The translations under genes were made by a program, and so were the position numbers. The notes under the pieces are model-generated. The model saw only the letters and a program-made list of their open reading frames with translations. It did not search any database and was not told where the DNA came from. From assembly GCA_030639445.1 (NCBI GenBank), contig DAOWCR010000013.1, positions 1 through 13,979 on the forward strand: 13,979 bases of DNA, in the 5' to 3' direction. Of this stretch, positions 1 to 7,585 are shown one piece after another (the stretch's first letter is position 1; each line of letters opens with the position of its first letter). Origin of the DNA: Dehalococcoidales bacterium (GTDB lineage Bacteria; Chloroflexota; Dehalococcoidia; Dehalococcoidales; RBG-16-60-22).

Positions 1-1
1 A

Positions 2-343
2 GCGGCCGATAATACCGGGGCCCGGGAAATCATGTGTATCAACGTGCTCGGTGGCACGAGGCGAAGATATGCACGCGTCGGTGATATCATTGTGGCTTCG
101 GTCAAGAAAGCCATCCCCGGGTCCACCACCAAAAAAGGAGACGTGGGCCGGGCAGTTATCGTCCGCACCGCCCAACCGTATCGGCGGCCGGACGGCTCTT
201 ACATCAGGTTTGATGAGAATGCCGCCGTGATTCTCACCGATAAAAATAACCCCAAGGGAACCCGGATATTCGGACCGGTAGCCAGAGAGCTGAGAGACAA
301 GGATTTTACCAAGATTATTTCGCTGGCGCCCGAGGTCCTGTGA
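2..343 (+). CDS. rplN: 50S ribosomal protein L14 (5' end cut off by window)
   Basis: L14 binds 23S rRNA on the subunit interface and contacts L19 and 16S rRNA in the bridge between subunits. The frame is open from base 2, where codons read AADNTGARE, matching L14 from about residue 10. The first nine or so residues therefore lie outside the window, and the ATG at 32 is only an internal Met. Family hallmarks seen are VLGGTRRRYARVGD, the RRPDGSYIRFDENAAV block and the C-terminal GTRIFGPVARELRDKDF...ISLAPEVL ending. The 113 codons present plus the missing start give the usual length of about 122 residues. It is the first visible gene of the spc block; rplX follows after 12 nt. Confidence 0.97.
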   Translation, partial: AADNTGAREIMCINVLGGTRRRYARVGDIIVASVKKAIPGSTTKKGDVGRAVIVRTAQPYRRPDGSYIRFDENAAVILTDKNNPKGTRIFGPVARELRDKDFTKIISLAPEVL

Positions 344-355
344 GGTTAGCCGATA

Positions 356-667
356 ATGAAGATTAGAAAAGACGATATGGTACTGGTCATCGCCGGCAAA
401 GATAAAGGCAAAAAAGGTAAAGTGCGCTTCGCCCACCCGAAGGATAGAACAATACTGGTGGAAGGGGTTAACTTTATCAAAAAACACTCCCGGGCCAAGA
501 AACAGGCCCGGCAGGCCGGTATCATAGACCTGGAAGCGCCGGTCCGTGTCTCCAACGTTATGTTACTCTGCGCCAAGTGTAACCAGCCCACCCGCGTTGG
601 TTTTACGTCGTTAGAGGACGGTAAAAAGGTCAGAACCTGCCGTTCCTGCCAAGAGGTAATTGACTAG
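356..667 (+). CDS. rplX: 50S ribosomal protein L24
   Basis: L24 is an early assembly initiator of the 50S subunit and binds the 5' region of 23S rRNA. The N-terminal KOW motif is visible (KDDMVLVIAGKDKGKKGKV, residues 5-23), followed by the VEGVNFIKKH segment. The C-terminal part carries two CXXC pairs, Cys72/Cys75 and Cys95/Cys98, spaced as in the zinc-ribbon form of L24 found in many bacteria. E. coli L24 lacks this cysteine set. At 103 residues it has normal length. It ends in TAG immediately before the ATG of rplE at 668, so the two are likely translationally coupled. Confidence 0.97.
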   Translation: MKIRKDDMVLVIAGKDKGKKGKVRFAHPKDRTILVEGVNFIKKHSRAKKQARQAGIIDLEAPVRVSNVMLLCAKCNQPTRVGFTSLEDGKKVRTCRSCQEVID

Positions 668-1222
668 ATGCCACGATTAAAAGAAAAGCACCAGAGAGAA
701 GTCCTCACCACCATGATGGAGCGTCATGGCTATAAAAACATAATGCAGGTGCCGCGCCTGGAAAAGGTGGTGCTTAATATTGGCCTGGGTGAGGCGATTC
801 AGAACGACAAAGCTCTGGAAGCCGCCGAAGGCGACCTGGCCGCCATTTCCGGTCAGCACCCGGTAATCACCCGCGCCCGGAAATCTATCTCCGCTTTCCG
901 GCTAAGGGAAGGGATGCCCATCGGGTTAAAGGTAACCCTGCGGGGAGCGCGCATGTACCAGTTCCTGGACAAGCTGGTAAGCGCCGTCCTGCCCCGGGTG
1001 CGTGAATTTCAGGGGGTTTCCCCGAACGCCTTCGATGGCCGGGGCAACTATGCCCTGGGATTTAAAGAGCAAATCTTCTTCCCGGAAATAGACTATGACA
1101 GGATAGACAAAGTACGGGGACTGGAGATAATAATCGTCACGACGGCTAAGACCGACGAGGAAGGCAGGCACCTGCTGGAACTACTGGGCATGCCTTTCGC
1201 CAAGGATGAAATGGAGCAATAA
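668..1222 (+). CDS. rplE: 50S ribosomal protein L5
   Basis: L5 binds 5S rRNA and forms part of the central protuberance of the large subunit, contacting the P-site tRNA. Seen in the sequence are the N-terminal helix region with VPRLEKVVLNIGLGEA, the GQHPVITRARKSISAFRLREG segment and the GRGNYALGFKEQIFFPEIDYD block, all diagnostic of bacterial L5. The length of 184 residues is typical (about 179-187). It starts directly after the rplX stop. Its TAA shares one base with the ATG of rpsN (TAATG at 1220-1224), which suggests termination-reinitiation coupling. Confidence 0.97.
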   Translation: MPRLKEKHQREVLTTMMERHGYKNIMQVPRLEKVVLNIGLGEAIQNDKALEAAEGDLAAISGQHPVITRARKSISAFRLREGMPIGLKVTLRGARMYQFLDKLVSAVLPRVREFQGVSPNAFDGRGNYALGFKEQIFFPEIDYDRIDKVRGLEIIIVTTAKTDEEGRHLLELLGMPFAKDEMEQ

Positions 1223-1407
1223 TGGCCAAGAAGTCAAAGATTATCAAGGCCCAGCGTGAACCGAAATACCGGGTACAGCGGCGCAACCGCTGTTACCTGT
1301 GCGGACGGCCCCGCGCCTATATCCGTAAATTCGGCCTGTGCCGCATTTGTTTTCGCCGGCTGGCCCTTATCGGCCAGCTGCCGGGGGGGAGAAAATCAAG
1401 CTGGTGA
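1222..1407 (+). CDS. rpsN: 30S ribosomal protein S14, zinc-binding type Z
   Basis: S14 helps assemble the 30S head near the decoding side. This is the short zinc-binding form: 61 residues instead of about 100. Four cysteines sit at residues 24, 27, 40 and 43 (CYLC and CRIC) and should hold one zinc ion. The ending GGRKSSW is the standard C-terminus of this class. The start codon overlaps the rplE stop by one base, and a GGAG inside the end of rplE can serve as its ribosome binding site. No zinc-free S14 paralogue is visible in this window. Confidence 0.97.
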   Translation: MAKKSKIIKAQREPKYRVQRRNRCYLCGRPRAYIRKFGLCRICFRRLALIGQLPGGRKSSW

Positions 1408-1441
1408 AAAACTGGTAAAAAATTAAAAGCAAGGAACCGCT

Positions 1442-1840
1442 ATGACCGTTACTGACCCAATTGCCGATATGTTAACCAGAATACGGAACGCCCTGATGGC
1501 CCGGCATGACCAGGTACTGGTGCCGTCATCAAGGATGAAACTTTCCATTGCCCGAATCCTCAAGGAAGAGGGCTTTATCAGCGACTATGAGGTGCTCCGG
1601 GGCAAGCCGCACCGGGTAATCAAGATTCACCTTAAATATAACGACAACACCCGGCCGGTCATCTCCGGACTGGAGCGGGTAAGCAAGCCCGGATTAAGAG
1701 TATATGTACAGCAGAACGAAATCCCGCGCGTTTACGGCGGCCTGGGTATCGCCATCGTTTCCACCTCCAGGGGGGTAAAAACGGGGCAGCAGGCCTGGCG
1801 CCTGGGAGTCGGCGGGGAGCTTTTATGCAATGTATGGTAA
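1442..1840 (+). CDS. rpsH: 30S ribosomal protein S8
   Basis: S8 is a primary 16S rRNA binder that organises the central domain (platform) of the 30S subunit. In E. coli S8 also represses spc operon translation, but no clear copy of its mRNA target was identified here. The N-terminus (TDPIADMLTRIRNA) and the ending GVGGELLCNVW are typical, and the length of 132 residues is normal. The conserved C-terminal signature GIAIVSTSRGV is followed by KTGQQAW, where most S8 proteins have a TDREAR-like stretch with a basic residue instead of Trp. AGCAAGGA lies before the start. It follows rpsN after a 34-nt AT-rich gap. Confidence 0.96.
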   Translation: MTVTDPIADMLTRIRNALMARHDQVLVPSSRMKLSIARILKEEGFISDYEVLRGKPHRVIKIHLKYNDNTRPVISGLERVSKPGLRVYVQQNEIPRVYGGLGIAIVSTSRGVKTGQQAWRLGVGGELLCNVW

Positions 1841-1862
1841 ACCAAGTCTGGAGTGACCTGTT

Positions 1863-2411
1863 ATGTCCAGAATAGGACGGATGCCCATAGCCGTGCCTTC
1901 AGGGGTGACGGTAAATATTAAAAAGAACCGGGTTACGGTAACCGGGCCCAAGGGAGAGCTCAGCCGCTCGGTCAGCCCGGAGATACGCATTACCCAGCAG
2001 GGTGATACCATAACCGTGTCCCGGCCCAGTGACAGTAAAGAGCACCGCTCCCTGCACGGACTGACCCGGAGTCTGGTGGCTAACATGATAACCGGGGTAA
2101 GCAATGGCTTTGACAAATACCTGGAAATAGTCGGGGTGGGTTACCGGGCGGAAAAAACCGAGGATAAGCTGGCACTCCGCGTGGGACACTCGCACCCGGT
2201 AGCGGTAACTCCGTTACCAGGTATCTCCTTCGCGGTCGAGGGAAGCCGGGTTAAGGTGTCCGGAATTGACAAAGAAGTGGTCGGCGAGATGGCTGCCAGA
2301 ATTCGGAGAATTCGCCCCCCGGACGCCTATAAAGGCAAGGGGATAAGATACGCCGGCGAGAAAGTCCGCCTCAAACCAGGTAAAGCCGGTAAAGTCATCG
2401 GGAAGAAGTAA
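1863..2411 (+). CDS. rplF: 50S ribosomal protein L6
   Basis: L6 sits at the base of the L7/L12 stalk near the sarcin-ricin loop, where elongation factors bind. Both halves of its duplicated fold can be recognised: MSRIGRMPIAVPSGV at the start and the C-terminal rRNA-binding motif PPDAYKGKGIRYAGE followed by the basic KLKPGKAGK-like tail (here LKPGKAGK). The 182 residues match the family length of about 178-182. A GGAGTG ribosome binding site precedes the ATG. It lies 22 nt after rpsH and 2 nt before rplR, in normal spc order. Confidence 0.97.
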   Translation: MSRIGRMPIAVPSGVTVNIKKNRVTVTGPKGELSRSVSPEIRITQQGDTITVSRPSDSKEHRSLHGLTRSLVANMITGVSNGFDKYLEIVGVGYRAEKTEDKLALRVGHSHPVAVTPLPGISFAVEGSRVKVSGIDKEVVGEMAARIRRIRPPDAYKGKGIRYAGEKVRLKPGKAGKVIGKK

Positions 2412-2413
2412 CT

Positions 2414-2785
2414 ATGGGAAATACCAGTACCAGGTCAAGATTAGCACGCTATCGCCGGCATGCCCGGGTCCGGTCTAAAGTGAAGGGCACTGCCTCCAGG
2501 CCCCGCCTGTGCGTTTTCCGCAGCCTGAACCACATCTACGCCCAGGTCATCGATGACTTACAGGGAAACACCCTGGTCGCCGCCTCGACCCTTGACCCGG
2601 AAACCAGAAGCGAGACCGACGGCAAGGGAAAGTCAGGTAAGGCCGAGCTGGTCGGTGCCATGATTGCCAAACGTGCCCTGAGTAAAAGGATAAAACAGGT
2701 CGCCTTTGACCGCGGCGGCTACAAATATCACGGCCGGATTAAAGCCCTGGCCGAGGCCGCCCGACAGGGCGGATTAAAATTCTGA
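2414..2785 (+). CDS. rplR: 50S ribosomal protein L18
   Basis: L18 binds 5S rRNA together with L5 and anchors it to the central protuberance. The basic N-terminal tail (ARYRRHARVRSKVKGTASRPRLCVFRSLNHIYAQVIDD) and the C-terminal block VAFDRGGYKYHGRIKALAEAARQGGLKF are family hallmarks. The length of 123 residues is typical. It begins 2 nt after the rplF stop, and the GGGAAG at the end of rplF is the only visible ribosome binding site, so coupling to rplF translation is likely. Confidence 0.97.
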   Translation: MGNTSTRSRLARYRRHARVRSKVKGTASRPRLCVFRSLNHIYAQVIDDLQGNTLVAASTLDPETRSETDGKGKSGKAELVGAMIAKRALSKRIKQVAFDRGGYKYHGRIKALAEAARQGGLKF

Positions 2786-2805
2786 AAGAGACGGCTGGAA
2801 ATCTT

Positions 2806-3354
2806 ATGGAGAATTTAATCAGTAAAATAGACGCCACCGAACTGGTCCTGAACGATAAGCTGATGTACATCAACCGCGTGGCCAAGGTAATGAAAGGGGG
2901 CAAGCGCCTCAGATTCAGTGCCCTGGTGGTCACCGGGGATGGCAGCGGCCACGTGGGCCTGGGCATTGGCAAGGCCAACGAGGTGCCGTCAGCCATCAAC
3001 AAAGGCGGCGCCGTCGCCAGAAAGAACTTAATTAAAGTGCCACTCGTCGGGACCACCATTCCCCATGAAATAACCGTTACCTTCGGCGCGGCCAAGGTCT
3101 TATTAAAGCCAGCCGCACCGGGCACCGGCGTCATTGCCGGCGGCAGCGTCCGGGCGGTGCTCGAGGCGTGCGGCGTCAGGGACATCCTGACCAAGTCACT
3201 GGGCAGCGCCAATCACATCAATGTCGCCAAGGCAACGATGCTGGCCCTCAGTCAGATGAGAGAGCCGAAAGAAGAGGTAGCCAAACGCAGGGCAAGCGTC
3301 AAGGCAGAAAAGAAAGAAACCAGCCAGACGGAGGAGAAGGCAACCAGTGGCTAA
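2806..3354 (+). CDS. rpsE: 30S ribosomal protein S5
   Basis: S5 lies at the mRNA entry side of the 30S subunit and influences decoding accuracy and the mRNA helicase activity of the ribosome. The N-terminal double-stranded-RNA-binding-like S5 domain is clear (INRVAKVMKGGKRLRFSALV, then GDGSGHVGLGIGKANEVPSAI). The C-terminal domain carries GTGVIAGGSVRAVLEACGVRDIL and GSANHINVAKAT. After about residue 150 the protein ends in a Lys/Glu/Thr-rich tail, which is variable in the family. The length is 182 residues. Its 3' end overlaps the GTG start of rpmD by 8 nt. Confidence 0.97.
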   Translation: MENLISKIDATELVLNDKLMYINRVAKVMKGGKRLRFSALVVTGDGSGHVGLGIGKANEVPSAINKGGAVARKNLIKVPLVGTTIPHEITVTFGAAKVLLKPAAPGTGVIAGGSVRAVLEACGVRDILTKSLGSANHINVAKATMLALSQMREPKEEVAKRRASVKAEKKETSQTEEKATSG

Positions 3355-3532
3355 ACTGCGCATCACCTGGGTCAAAAGCGGTATCGGCTATAAGGAAAAC
3401 CAGAAGAGGACCTTAGCCTCCCTTGGTTTTCACCGGCTGCACCAGAGCGTCATCCAGGATGACTCGCTGGCGATTCGGGGCATGATTAATAAAGTGAGGC
3501 ATCTCGTCAAGGTGGAGGAAGCAAGCTCGTGA
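3347..3532 (+). CDS. rpmD: 50S ribosomal protein L30
   Basis: L30 is a small 23S rRNA-binding protein on the solvent side of the 50S subunit. The start is GTG at 3347, inside the end of rpsE, giving MAKLRITWVKSGIGY, which matches the L30 N-terminus. A GGAGAAGG sequence just upstream serves as ribosome binding site. The remainder contains the expected TLASLGFHRLHQSVIQDD and GMINKVRHLVKVEE segments. At 61 residues it is a standard bacterial L30. Its TGA overlaps the GTG start of rplO by 3 nt (GTGA), so translation of rpsE, rpmD and rplO looks coupled. Confidence 0.96.
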   Translation: MAKLRITWVKSGIGYKENQKRTLASLGFHRLHQSVIQDDSLAIRGMINKVRHLVKVEEASS

Positions 3533-3993
3533 GGCAGAATAATCTTTCCCCGACCCCGGGTTCGAAACGAGCCCGGAAAAGAGTGGGGCGGGGTAACAGC
3601 AGCGGCCACGGCACCTATTCCGGGCGGGGCCTGAAAGGGCAGAAGTCCCGGGCCGGTTACCGGATGCGCCCCGGCTTTGAAGGCGGGCAGCTGCCTTTAA
3701 TCAAGCGCCTGCCGCGAAAGCGCGGCTTTGTCAATATTTTCCGGACAGAGTACAGCGTCGTCAATTTAGACAAGCTCAACACTTTTGAATCCGGAAGTGA
3801 GGTAACCCCGGAAAAACTGGTCGCCGCCGGACTGGTAAAATCACTGCGCCAGCCAATTAAGATTCTGGCCGGTGGCGAGGTAAGTCATCCCTTCGTGGTC
3901 AGGGCAAACAAGTTTTCCGCGGCCGCCAGGGCCAAGATAGAAGCCGCCGGAGGCAAAGCCGAGGAGGTGGCGTATGCGGCCAAGGCAGAGTAG
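3529..3993 (+). CDS. rplO: 50S ribosomal protein L15
   Basis: L15 is a late-assembling 50S protein whose extended N-terminus threads into 23S rRNA. The Gly/Arg/Lys-rich N-terminal arm is visible (GSKRARKRVGRGNSSGHGTYSGRG, with LKGQKSRAG following), then GFEGGQLPLIKRLPRKRGF, and the globular C-terminal part VNLDKLNTFESG...VTPEKLVAAGLV. The start is GTG at 3529, overlapping the rpmD stop, with GGTGGAGG upstream. The length of 154 residues is usual. Its final codons overlap the 5' end of secY by 20 nt. Confidence 0.96.
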   Translation: MRQNNLSPTPGSKRARKRVGRGNSSGHGTYSGRGLKGQKSRAGYRMRPGFEGGQLPLIKRLPRKRGFVNIFRTEYSVVNLDKLNTFESGSEVTPEKLVAAGLVKSLRQPIKILAGGEVSHPFVVRANKFSAAARAKIEAAGGKAEEVAYAAKAE

Positions 3994-5284
3994 ACCGCGA
4001 TTGCTCCAGGCAATGATTGATGCCTTCAGTCTGCCTGACTTAAGACGCCGGATTCTCATCACCGTGGGCATTCTGGTCATCTTTCGCTTCGTGGCCCACG
4101 TGCCCCTCCCCGGAGTGGACCTGACTGCCCTGGAGGCGCTGTTCGAGCGCAACGCCCTGCTGGGCATGCTGGACATGTTCAGCGGCGGTGCCATGAGGCG
4201 ATTCAGCGTGGCGGCGATGGGGGTCTATCCTTATATCACGTCTTCCATTATTATGATGCTGCTGGTGCCGGTCATCCCGCGCCTGCAGGCCCTTTCCCGG
4301 GAAGGGGAATCGGGCCGAAACAGGATTAACCTGATTACCCACTGGCTGGTAGTGCCCCTGGCCGGCATTCAGGGCTACGGACAGTTAGTCTACCTCCAGC
4401 GCGAGGGTGTTATCGGCAGCACCGCCGTTCTGCCGATGGCCGCCATGGTCCTGTCAATGGTGGCGGGCACCATATTCCTGGTCTGGCTGGGTGAGCTTAT
4501 CACGGAATACGGCATCGGCAACGGCATATCCATAATCATCTTTGGCGGCATCGTGGCGCAACTGCCGGAAATGATTGGGCAGGGCTTTCTCGCCAAGGAA
4601 AACTTTGCCGGCCTGTCCGCTTACATACTCATGGTGGTGCTCACCATCGCCATAATCGTCATTTTCACCGAGGCGCACCGCCGCATTCCGGTGCAATATG
4701 CCAAGAGCGTCTTTCGCAGCGGCCGCATGTACCGTCAAGCCGGGTCAACCCATATTCCACTGCGGGTCAACAGCGCCGGGATGATACCGCTTATCTTTGC
4801 CATGTCAATGGTGCTCTTCCCGGGTATTGTCGCCAGCTATTTTGCCAATCCCGCCGAGCCAAACTTCGCTAATACGATTATGCAGCTGTTCAACCCCAAC
4901 GCGCCCCTGCCCCTGGGCCTGTTCTACTGGGGCCTCTACTTTGTCCTGGCGGTGGCTTTCGCCTTCTTTTACACCATGGTAATCTTCCAGCAGCAGGACC
5001 TGCCCAATACCCTGCAGCGCCAGGGAGGGTTTATCCCCGGTATCCGGCCCGGCAAAAATACCGCCACCTACCTCAATGGGGTCATTAACCGTATCACCTG
5101 GGGCGGCGCCCTTTTCCTGGCCGGTATCGCCGTGATGCCTTTCGTGGCGAAGCAGATCACCGGTGTCCAGGTGATACAGCTTTCCAGCCTGGGCCTGCTC
5201 ATTATGGTGGGTGTGGTGCTGGATACCATGAAGCAGCTTGAGGCGCAGCTGGTCATGCGGCGCTACGAAGGTTTTATAAAATAA
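3974..5284 (+). CDS. secY: Preprotein translocase subunit SecY
   Basis: SecY forms the membrane pore through which unfolded proteins are exported or inserted, working with SecE, SecG and SecA or the ribosome. The 436 residues show about ten hydrophobic segments. Diagnostic stretches are the FRFVAHVPLPGVDL loop after the first span, MLDMFSGGAMRRFSV in the plug region, EYGIGNGISIIIFGGIV, RVNSAGMIPLIFA and the PGIRPGKNTATYLN loop. The ATG at 3974 is chosen because GAGGAGGTGG lies just upstream and the N-terminus RPRLLQAMIDAF fits the family. A later in-frame ATG at 4013 is a weaker alternative. The gene overlaps rplO by 20 nt and closes the spc block. Confidence 0.96.
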   Translation: MRPRQSRPRLLQAMIDAFSLPDLRRRILITVGILVIFRFVAHVPLPGVDLTALEALFERNALLGMLDMFSGGAMRRFSVAAMGVYPYITSSIIMMLLVPVIPRLQALSREGESGRNRINLITHWLVVPLAGIQGYGQLVYLQREGVIGSTAVLPMAAMVLSMVAGTIFLVWLGELITEYGIGNGISIIIFGGIVAQLPEMIGQGFLAKENFAGLSAYILMVVLTIAIIVIFTEAHRRIPVQYAKSVFRSGRMYRQAGSTHIPLRVNSAGMIPLIFAMSMVLFPGIVASYFANPAEPNFANTIMQLFNPNAPLPLGLFYWGLYFVLAVAFAFFYTMVIFQQQDLPNTLQRQGGFIPGIRPGKNTATYLNGVINRITWGGALFLAGIAVMPFVAKQITGVQVIQLSSLGLLIMVGVVLDTMKQLEAQLVMRRYEGFIK

Positions 5285-5370
5285 TTAAATGTATCGGAGT
5301 TATTCCGGTAGACCGGCTTAAAGTGCCCTGACAATACGGCACCGTAAGTCTTTATAAAAAGGAGTAAAAG

Positions 5371-6033
5371 TTGTATATTATTCTTCTGGGAGCCCCCGGG
5401 GCCGGTAAAGGCACACAGGCCACGGCTATCGCCCAGAAGCTGAATTTAGCGCATATTGCCTCCGGCGACCTGTTCCGGCAGGCGCTGGAGCAGGGCACCG
5501 GGTTAGGCCGGCAGGCCAGGGTCTATATGGAGAAAGGAGAGCTGGTCCCCGACGAGGTAACCACGCAAATGATACTGGAACGGATGTCAGCCCCGGACAG
5601 TGAAAAAGGGGCTGTCCTGGACGGCTTTCCGCGCAACCTGGAGCAGGCGAAAGCCCTGGATAAAGCCCTGGCCGGGCAGTCCCGGGCCATAGACAGGATT
5701 ATAGCTATCAGTGTCTCCGAAGAAGAGCTTCGGAAAAGGCTCGGCGGACGCCGGGTTTGCCGCCAGTGCCAGACGGTTTATAATATAGTAGAATCTCCTC
5801 CCGAAGTCGGGGGGAAGTGTGATAAGTGCGGGGGTGAACTGTACCAGCGCCCTGATGACACTGCCGAAACGGTAAAAAAGAGGCTGGAAGTCTACTTCGA
5901 GCAGACGGCACCGCTGATTGACTACTACCGGCAGAAGGGCAAGTTAATCGAGGTTGGTGGAGAGGGAACCATAGATGAAGTGACACGGAGAACGGTGGCC
6001 GCCCTCAATGAGGGAGAGTTAATCGCCAGATGA
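5371..6033 (+). CDS. adk: Adenylate kinase, zinc-LID type
   Basis: Adenylate kinase catalyses ATP + AMP to 2 ADP in the cytoplasm. The P-loop GAPGAGKGT occupies residues 7-15. The AMP-binding region has ASGDLFRQ and the DGFPRNLEQA motif. The LID domain carries Cys130, Cys133, Cys150 and Cys153 (CX2C-X16-CX2C), the structural-zinc form also found in Gram-positive and other bacteria. At 220 residues it is a long-form enzyme. The start is TTG at 5371, with AAGGAG 6 nt upstream; no ATG is available before the P-loop strand. It follows the largest gap in the operon (86 nt) and overlaps map by 4 nt. Confidence 0.96.
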   Translation: MYIILLGAPGAGKGTQATAIAQKLNLAHIASGDLFRQALEQGTGLGRQARVYMEKGELVPDEVTTQMILERMSAPDSEKGAVLDGFPRNLEQAKALDKALAGQSRAIDRIIAISVSEEELRKRLGGRRVCRQCQTVYNIVESPPEVGGKCDKCGGELYQRPDDTAETVKKRLEVYFEQTAPLIDYYRQKGKLIEVGGEGTIDEVTRRTVAALNEGELIAR

Positions 6034-6788
6034 GTATTATCATTAAAACCGAGGCAGAGATTACGGCCATGCGCCAGGCCGGCAGAATTGTCGCCGACAT
6101 ATTGGAAATAATAAGGGAGCAGATAAAACCGGGAATGGAGACCAGAGAGCTGGATACTATCGCCGAGAGAGAACTGAAAAAACGGGGAGCCAGAGCCTCT
6201 TTCAAAGGGTACCGGGGATTCCCGGCCAATCTCTGCGTGTCGGTAAACGACGAGATAGTGCACGGGATTCCGGGCAAGCGCGTGCTGCGCGAGGGTGATA
6301 TCGTCTCCCTGGACTTCGGCGCTATCTATCACGGCTTTCAGGGTGACGCCGCCCTGACAGTAGGCGTCGGCAAGGTAAACGCAAAAGCCGAGCGACTGAT
6401 AGAGATCGCCGAGGATGCCCTGGAAGCGGGCATCGGCGCCGCCCGGGAGGGAGCGAACCTGGGGGATGTTTCCTCGGCCATTCAAAACTATGCCGAGTCC
6501 CGAGGCTACTCGGTAGTGCGCGAATACACCGGGCACGGCATTGGACGAGAGATGCACGAGGAACCGCAAATACCCAACTTCGGCATAGCCGGTGCGGGAC
6601 CGGTGCTGAAAAAGGGCATGGTCCTGGCCCTGGAACCCATGCTCAATATCGGCGACTGGCGCACCCGGCTCGGTGATGACTACTGGACGGTGTTAACCGC
6701 CGATGGCAGTCTTTCGGCGCACGCGGAACACACCATTGCCATAACTAACGGAGAACCGGAGGTGCTGACGAAAGGGACCAATGCCTAA
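6030..6788 (+). CDS. map: Methionine aminopeptidase, type I
   Basis: This metalloenzyme removes the initiator methionine from newly made proteins. All five expected metal ligands can be placed: Asp95, Asp106, His169, Glu202 and Glu233, together with the substrate-site histidines His78 and His176. The motifs are SLDFGAIYHGFQGDAAL, EYTGHGIGREMHEEP and LALEPMLNIG. At 252 residues with no N-terminal extension it is a type I enzyme. It starts in an ATGA overlap with the adk stop and ends 8 nt inside infA. The adk-map-infA order links nucleotide balance, N-terminal processing and translation initiation in one unit. Confidence 0.97.
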   Translation: MSIIIKTEAEITAMRQAGRIVADILEIIREQIKPGMETRELDTIAERELKKRGARASFKGYRGFPANLCVSVNDEIVHGIPGKRVLREGDIVSLDFGAIYHGFQGDAALTVGVGKVNAKAERLIEIAEDALEAGIGAAREGANLGDVSSAIQNYAESRGYSVVREYTGHGIGREMHEEPQIPNFGIAGAGPVLKKGMVLALEPMLNIGDWRTRLGDDYWTVLTADGSLSAHAEHTIAITNGEPEVLTKGTNA

Positions 6789-6999
6789 GAAAGAGACTAT
6801 TGAGGTCGAGGGAACAGTAGTGGAAGCTCTACCCAACGCTATGTTTCGCGTTGAATTACCCAATAAGCATATGGTACTGGCCCATATTTCCGGCAAGATA
6901 AGGATGCACTATATCAGAGTTTTGCCCGGAGACAAGGTGTTGATTGAGCTTTCCCCCTATGACCTGAGTCGGGGCCGGATTACCTACCGGTTCAAATAA
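6781..6999 (+). CDS. infA: Translation initiation factor IF-1
   Basis: IF-1 binds the 30S A site during initiation and works with IF-2 and IF-3. The 72 residues form a single S1-like OB fold, with recognisable EVEGTVVEALPNAMFRVEL, HMVLAHISGKIRMHYIRVLPGD and the ending YDLSRGRITYRFK. The length equals that of the E. coli protein. The ATG lies 8 nt inside the end of map, so initiation is probably coupled to map translation; GGAGGTGCTGACG in the map reading frame may act as the ribosome binding site at somewhat long spacing. Confidence 0.97.
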   Translation: MPKKETIEVEGTVVEALPNAMFRVELPNKHMVLAHISGKIRMHYIRVLPGDKVLIELSPYDLSRGRITYRFK

Positions 7000-7027
7000 C
7001 GGGTTAAATAATAAAGGAATTATTACG

Positions 7028-7141
7028 ATGAAAGTTAGAGCTTCCGCAAAAGTCAGATGCGATAAATGTAAAATAGTGAAACGGCGAGGAGTGATCCGGG
7101 TTATTTGTACCAATGTCAGGCACAAGCAGAGACAGGGATAA
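7028..7141 (+). CDS. rpmJ: 50S ribosomal protein L36, zinc-binding type
   Basis: L36 is the smallest 50S protein and stabilises 23S rRNA near the base of the stalk. The short frame encodes 37 residues beginning MKVRASAKVRCDKCK and ending in VRHKQRQG, an almost canonical L36. Cys11, Cys14, Cys27 and His32 form the CCCH zinc site, so this is the zinc-containing form. The start ATG is at 7028, preceded by AAAGGAATT about 9 nt away. It sits between infA and rpsM, its standard place in many bacterial phyla. Confidence 0.96.
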   Translation: MKVRASAKVRCDKCKIVKRRGVIRVICTNVRHKQRQG

Positions 7142-7167
7142 CTTATGGTGAAGCAAGGAGGCAGCCG

Positions 7168-7557
7168 ATGGCACGTATCGCCGGGGTAGATATACCCAGA
7201 AATAAGCAGGTGTGGGTCTCATTGCAGTACATTTACGGGATTGGCCCGGCCGTAAGCCAGAAGATTCTGGCCCAGACCGAAATCAGTCCCGATACCAAGG
7301 TGAGCGAACTTACCGAGGAGGAGGTCAACCACCTCCGGGAGACCATTGACCGGCAGTACCGGGTTGAGGGTGAGCTCAGAAGAGAGAATAATCTCAATAT
7401 CAAGCGCCTCACCGAAATCGGAAGCTACCGGGGTCTCCGGCACCGCCACAGCCTGCCCACCAGGGGACAGCGCACGCGGACCAACGCTCGCACCAAGCGC
7501 GGCTCCCGCAAGACTGTTGCCGGCCGAGGGCAGAGGCGCGGCATGACCAAGAAATAA
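7168..7557 (+). CDS. rpsM: 30S ribosomal protein S13
   Basis: S13 lies at the top of the 30S head, contacts the P-site tRNA and forms bridges to L5. The start is placed at the ATG at 7168 because it has a good AAGGAGG ribosome binding site at 7155-7161 and yields the family N-terminus MARIAGVDIPRNKQV. The frame stays open further upstream to 7105, but that extension overlaps rpmJ. YIYGIGPAVSQKIL, RQYRVEGELRR and GSYRGLRHRHSLPTRGQRT are diagnostic. The basic tail ending RGMTKK threads towards tRNA. The length of 129 residues is typical. First gene of the alpha block. Confidence 0.97.
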   Translation: MARIAGVDIPRNKQVWVSLQYIYGIGPAVSQKILAQTEISPDTKVSELTEEEVNHLRETIDRQYRVEGELRRENNLNIKRLTEIGSYRGLRHRHSLPTRGQRTRTNARTKRGSRKTVAGRGQRRGMTKK

Positions 7558-7585
7558 TCAGAAATAATTATCAGAGGAGTGCAGG

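Noticed and set aside
32..343. L14 beginning at the internal ATG at 32
   Set aside because: The upstream in-frame codons already match L14, so the gene is cut by the window edge rather than shortened.
5305..5342. Small inverted repeats in the secY-adk gap (CCGGT/ACCGG, GTGCC/GGCAC)
   Set aside because: Stems are only 5 bp and no known ribosomal-protein or riboswitch leader fold could be assembled.
5328..5358. Possible promoter before adk (CTGACA, 19 nt, TATAAA)
   Set aside because: The spacing is long and a start 7 nt further would fall inside the AAGGAG ribosome binding site, removing it from the message.
5925..6569. Open frame antisense to adk and map (214 codons, minus strand)
   Set aside because: It is the shadow of two well-supported genes with catalytic motifs on the plus strand, and no ribosome binding site supports it.
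7105..7167. Extended N-terminus for S13 from the ATG at 7105
   Set aside because: It overlaps rpmJ and is absent from the S13 family; the ATG at 7168 has a strong ribosome binding site and the expected MARIAGVDIP start.
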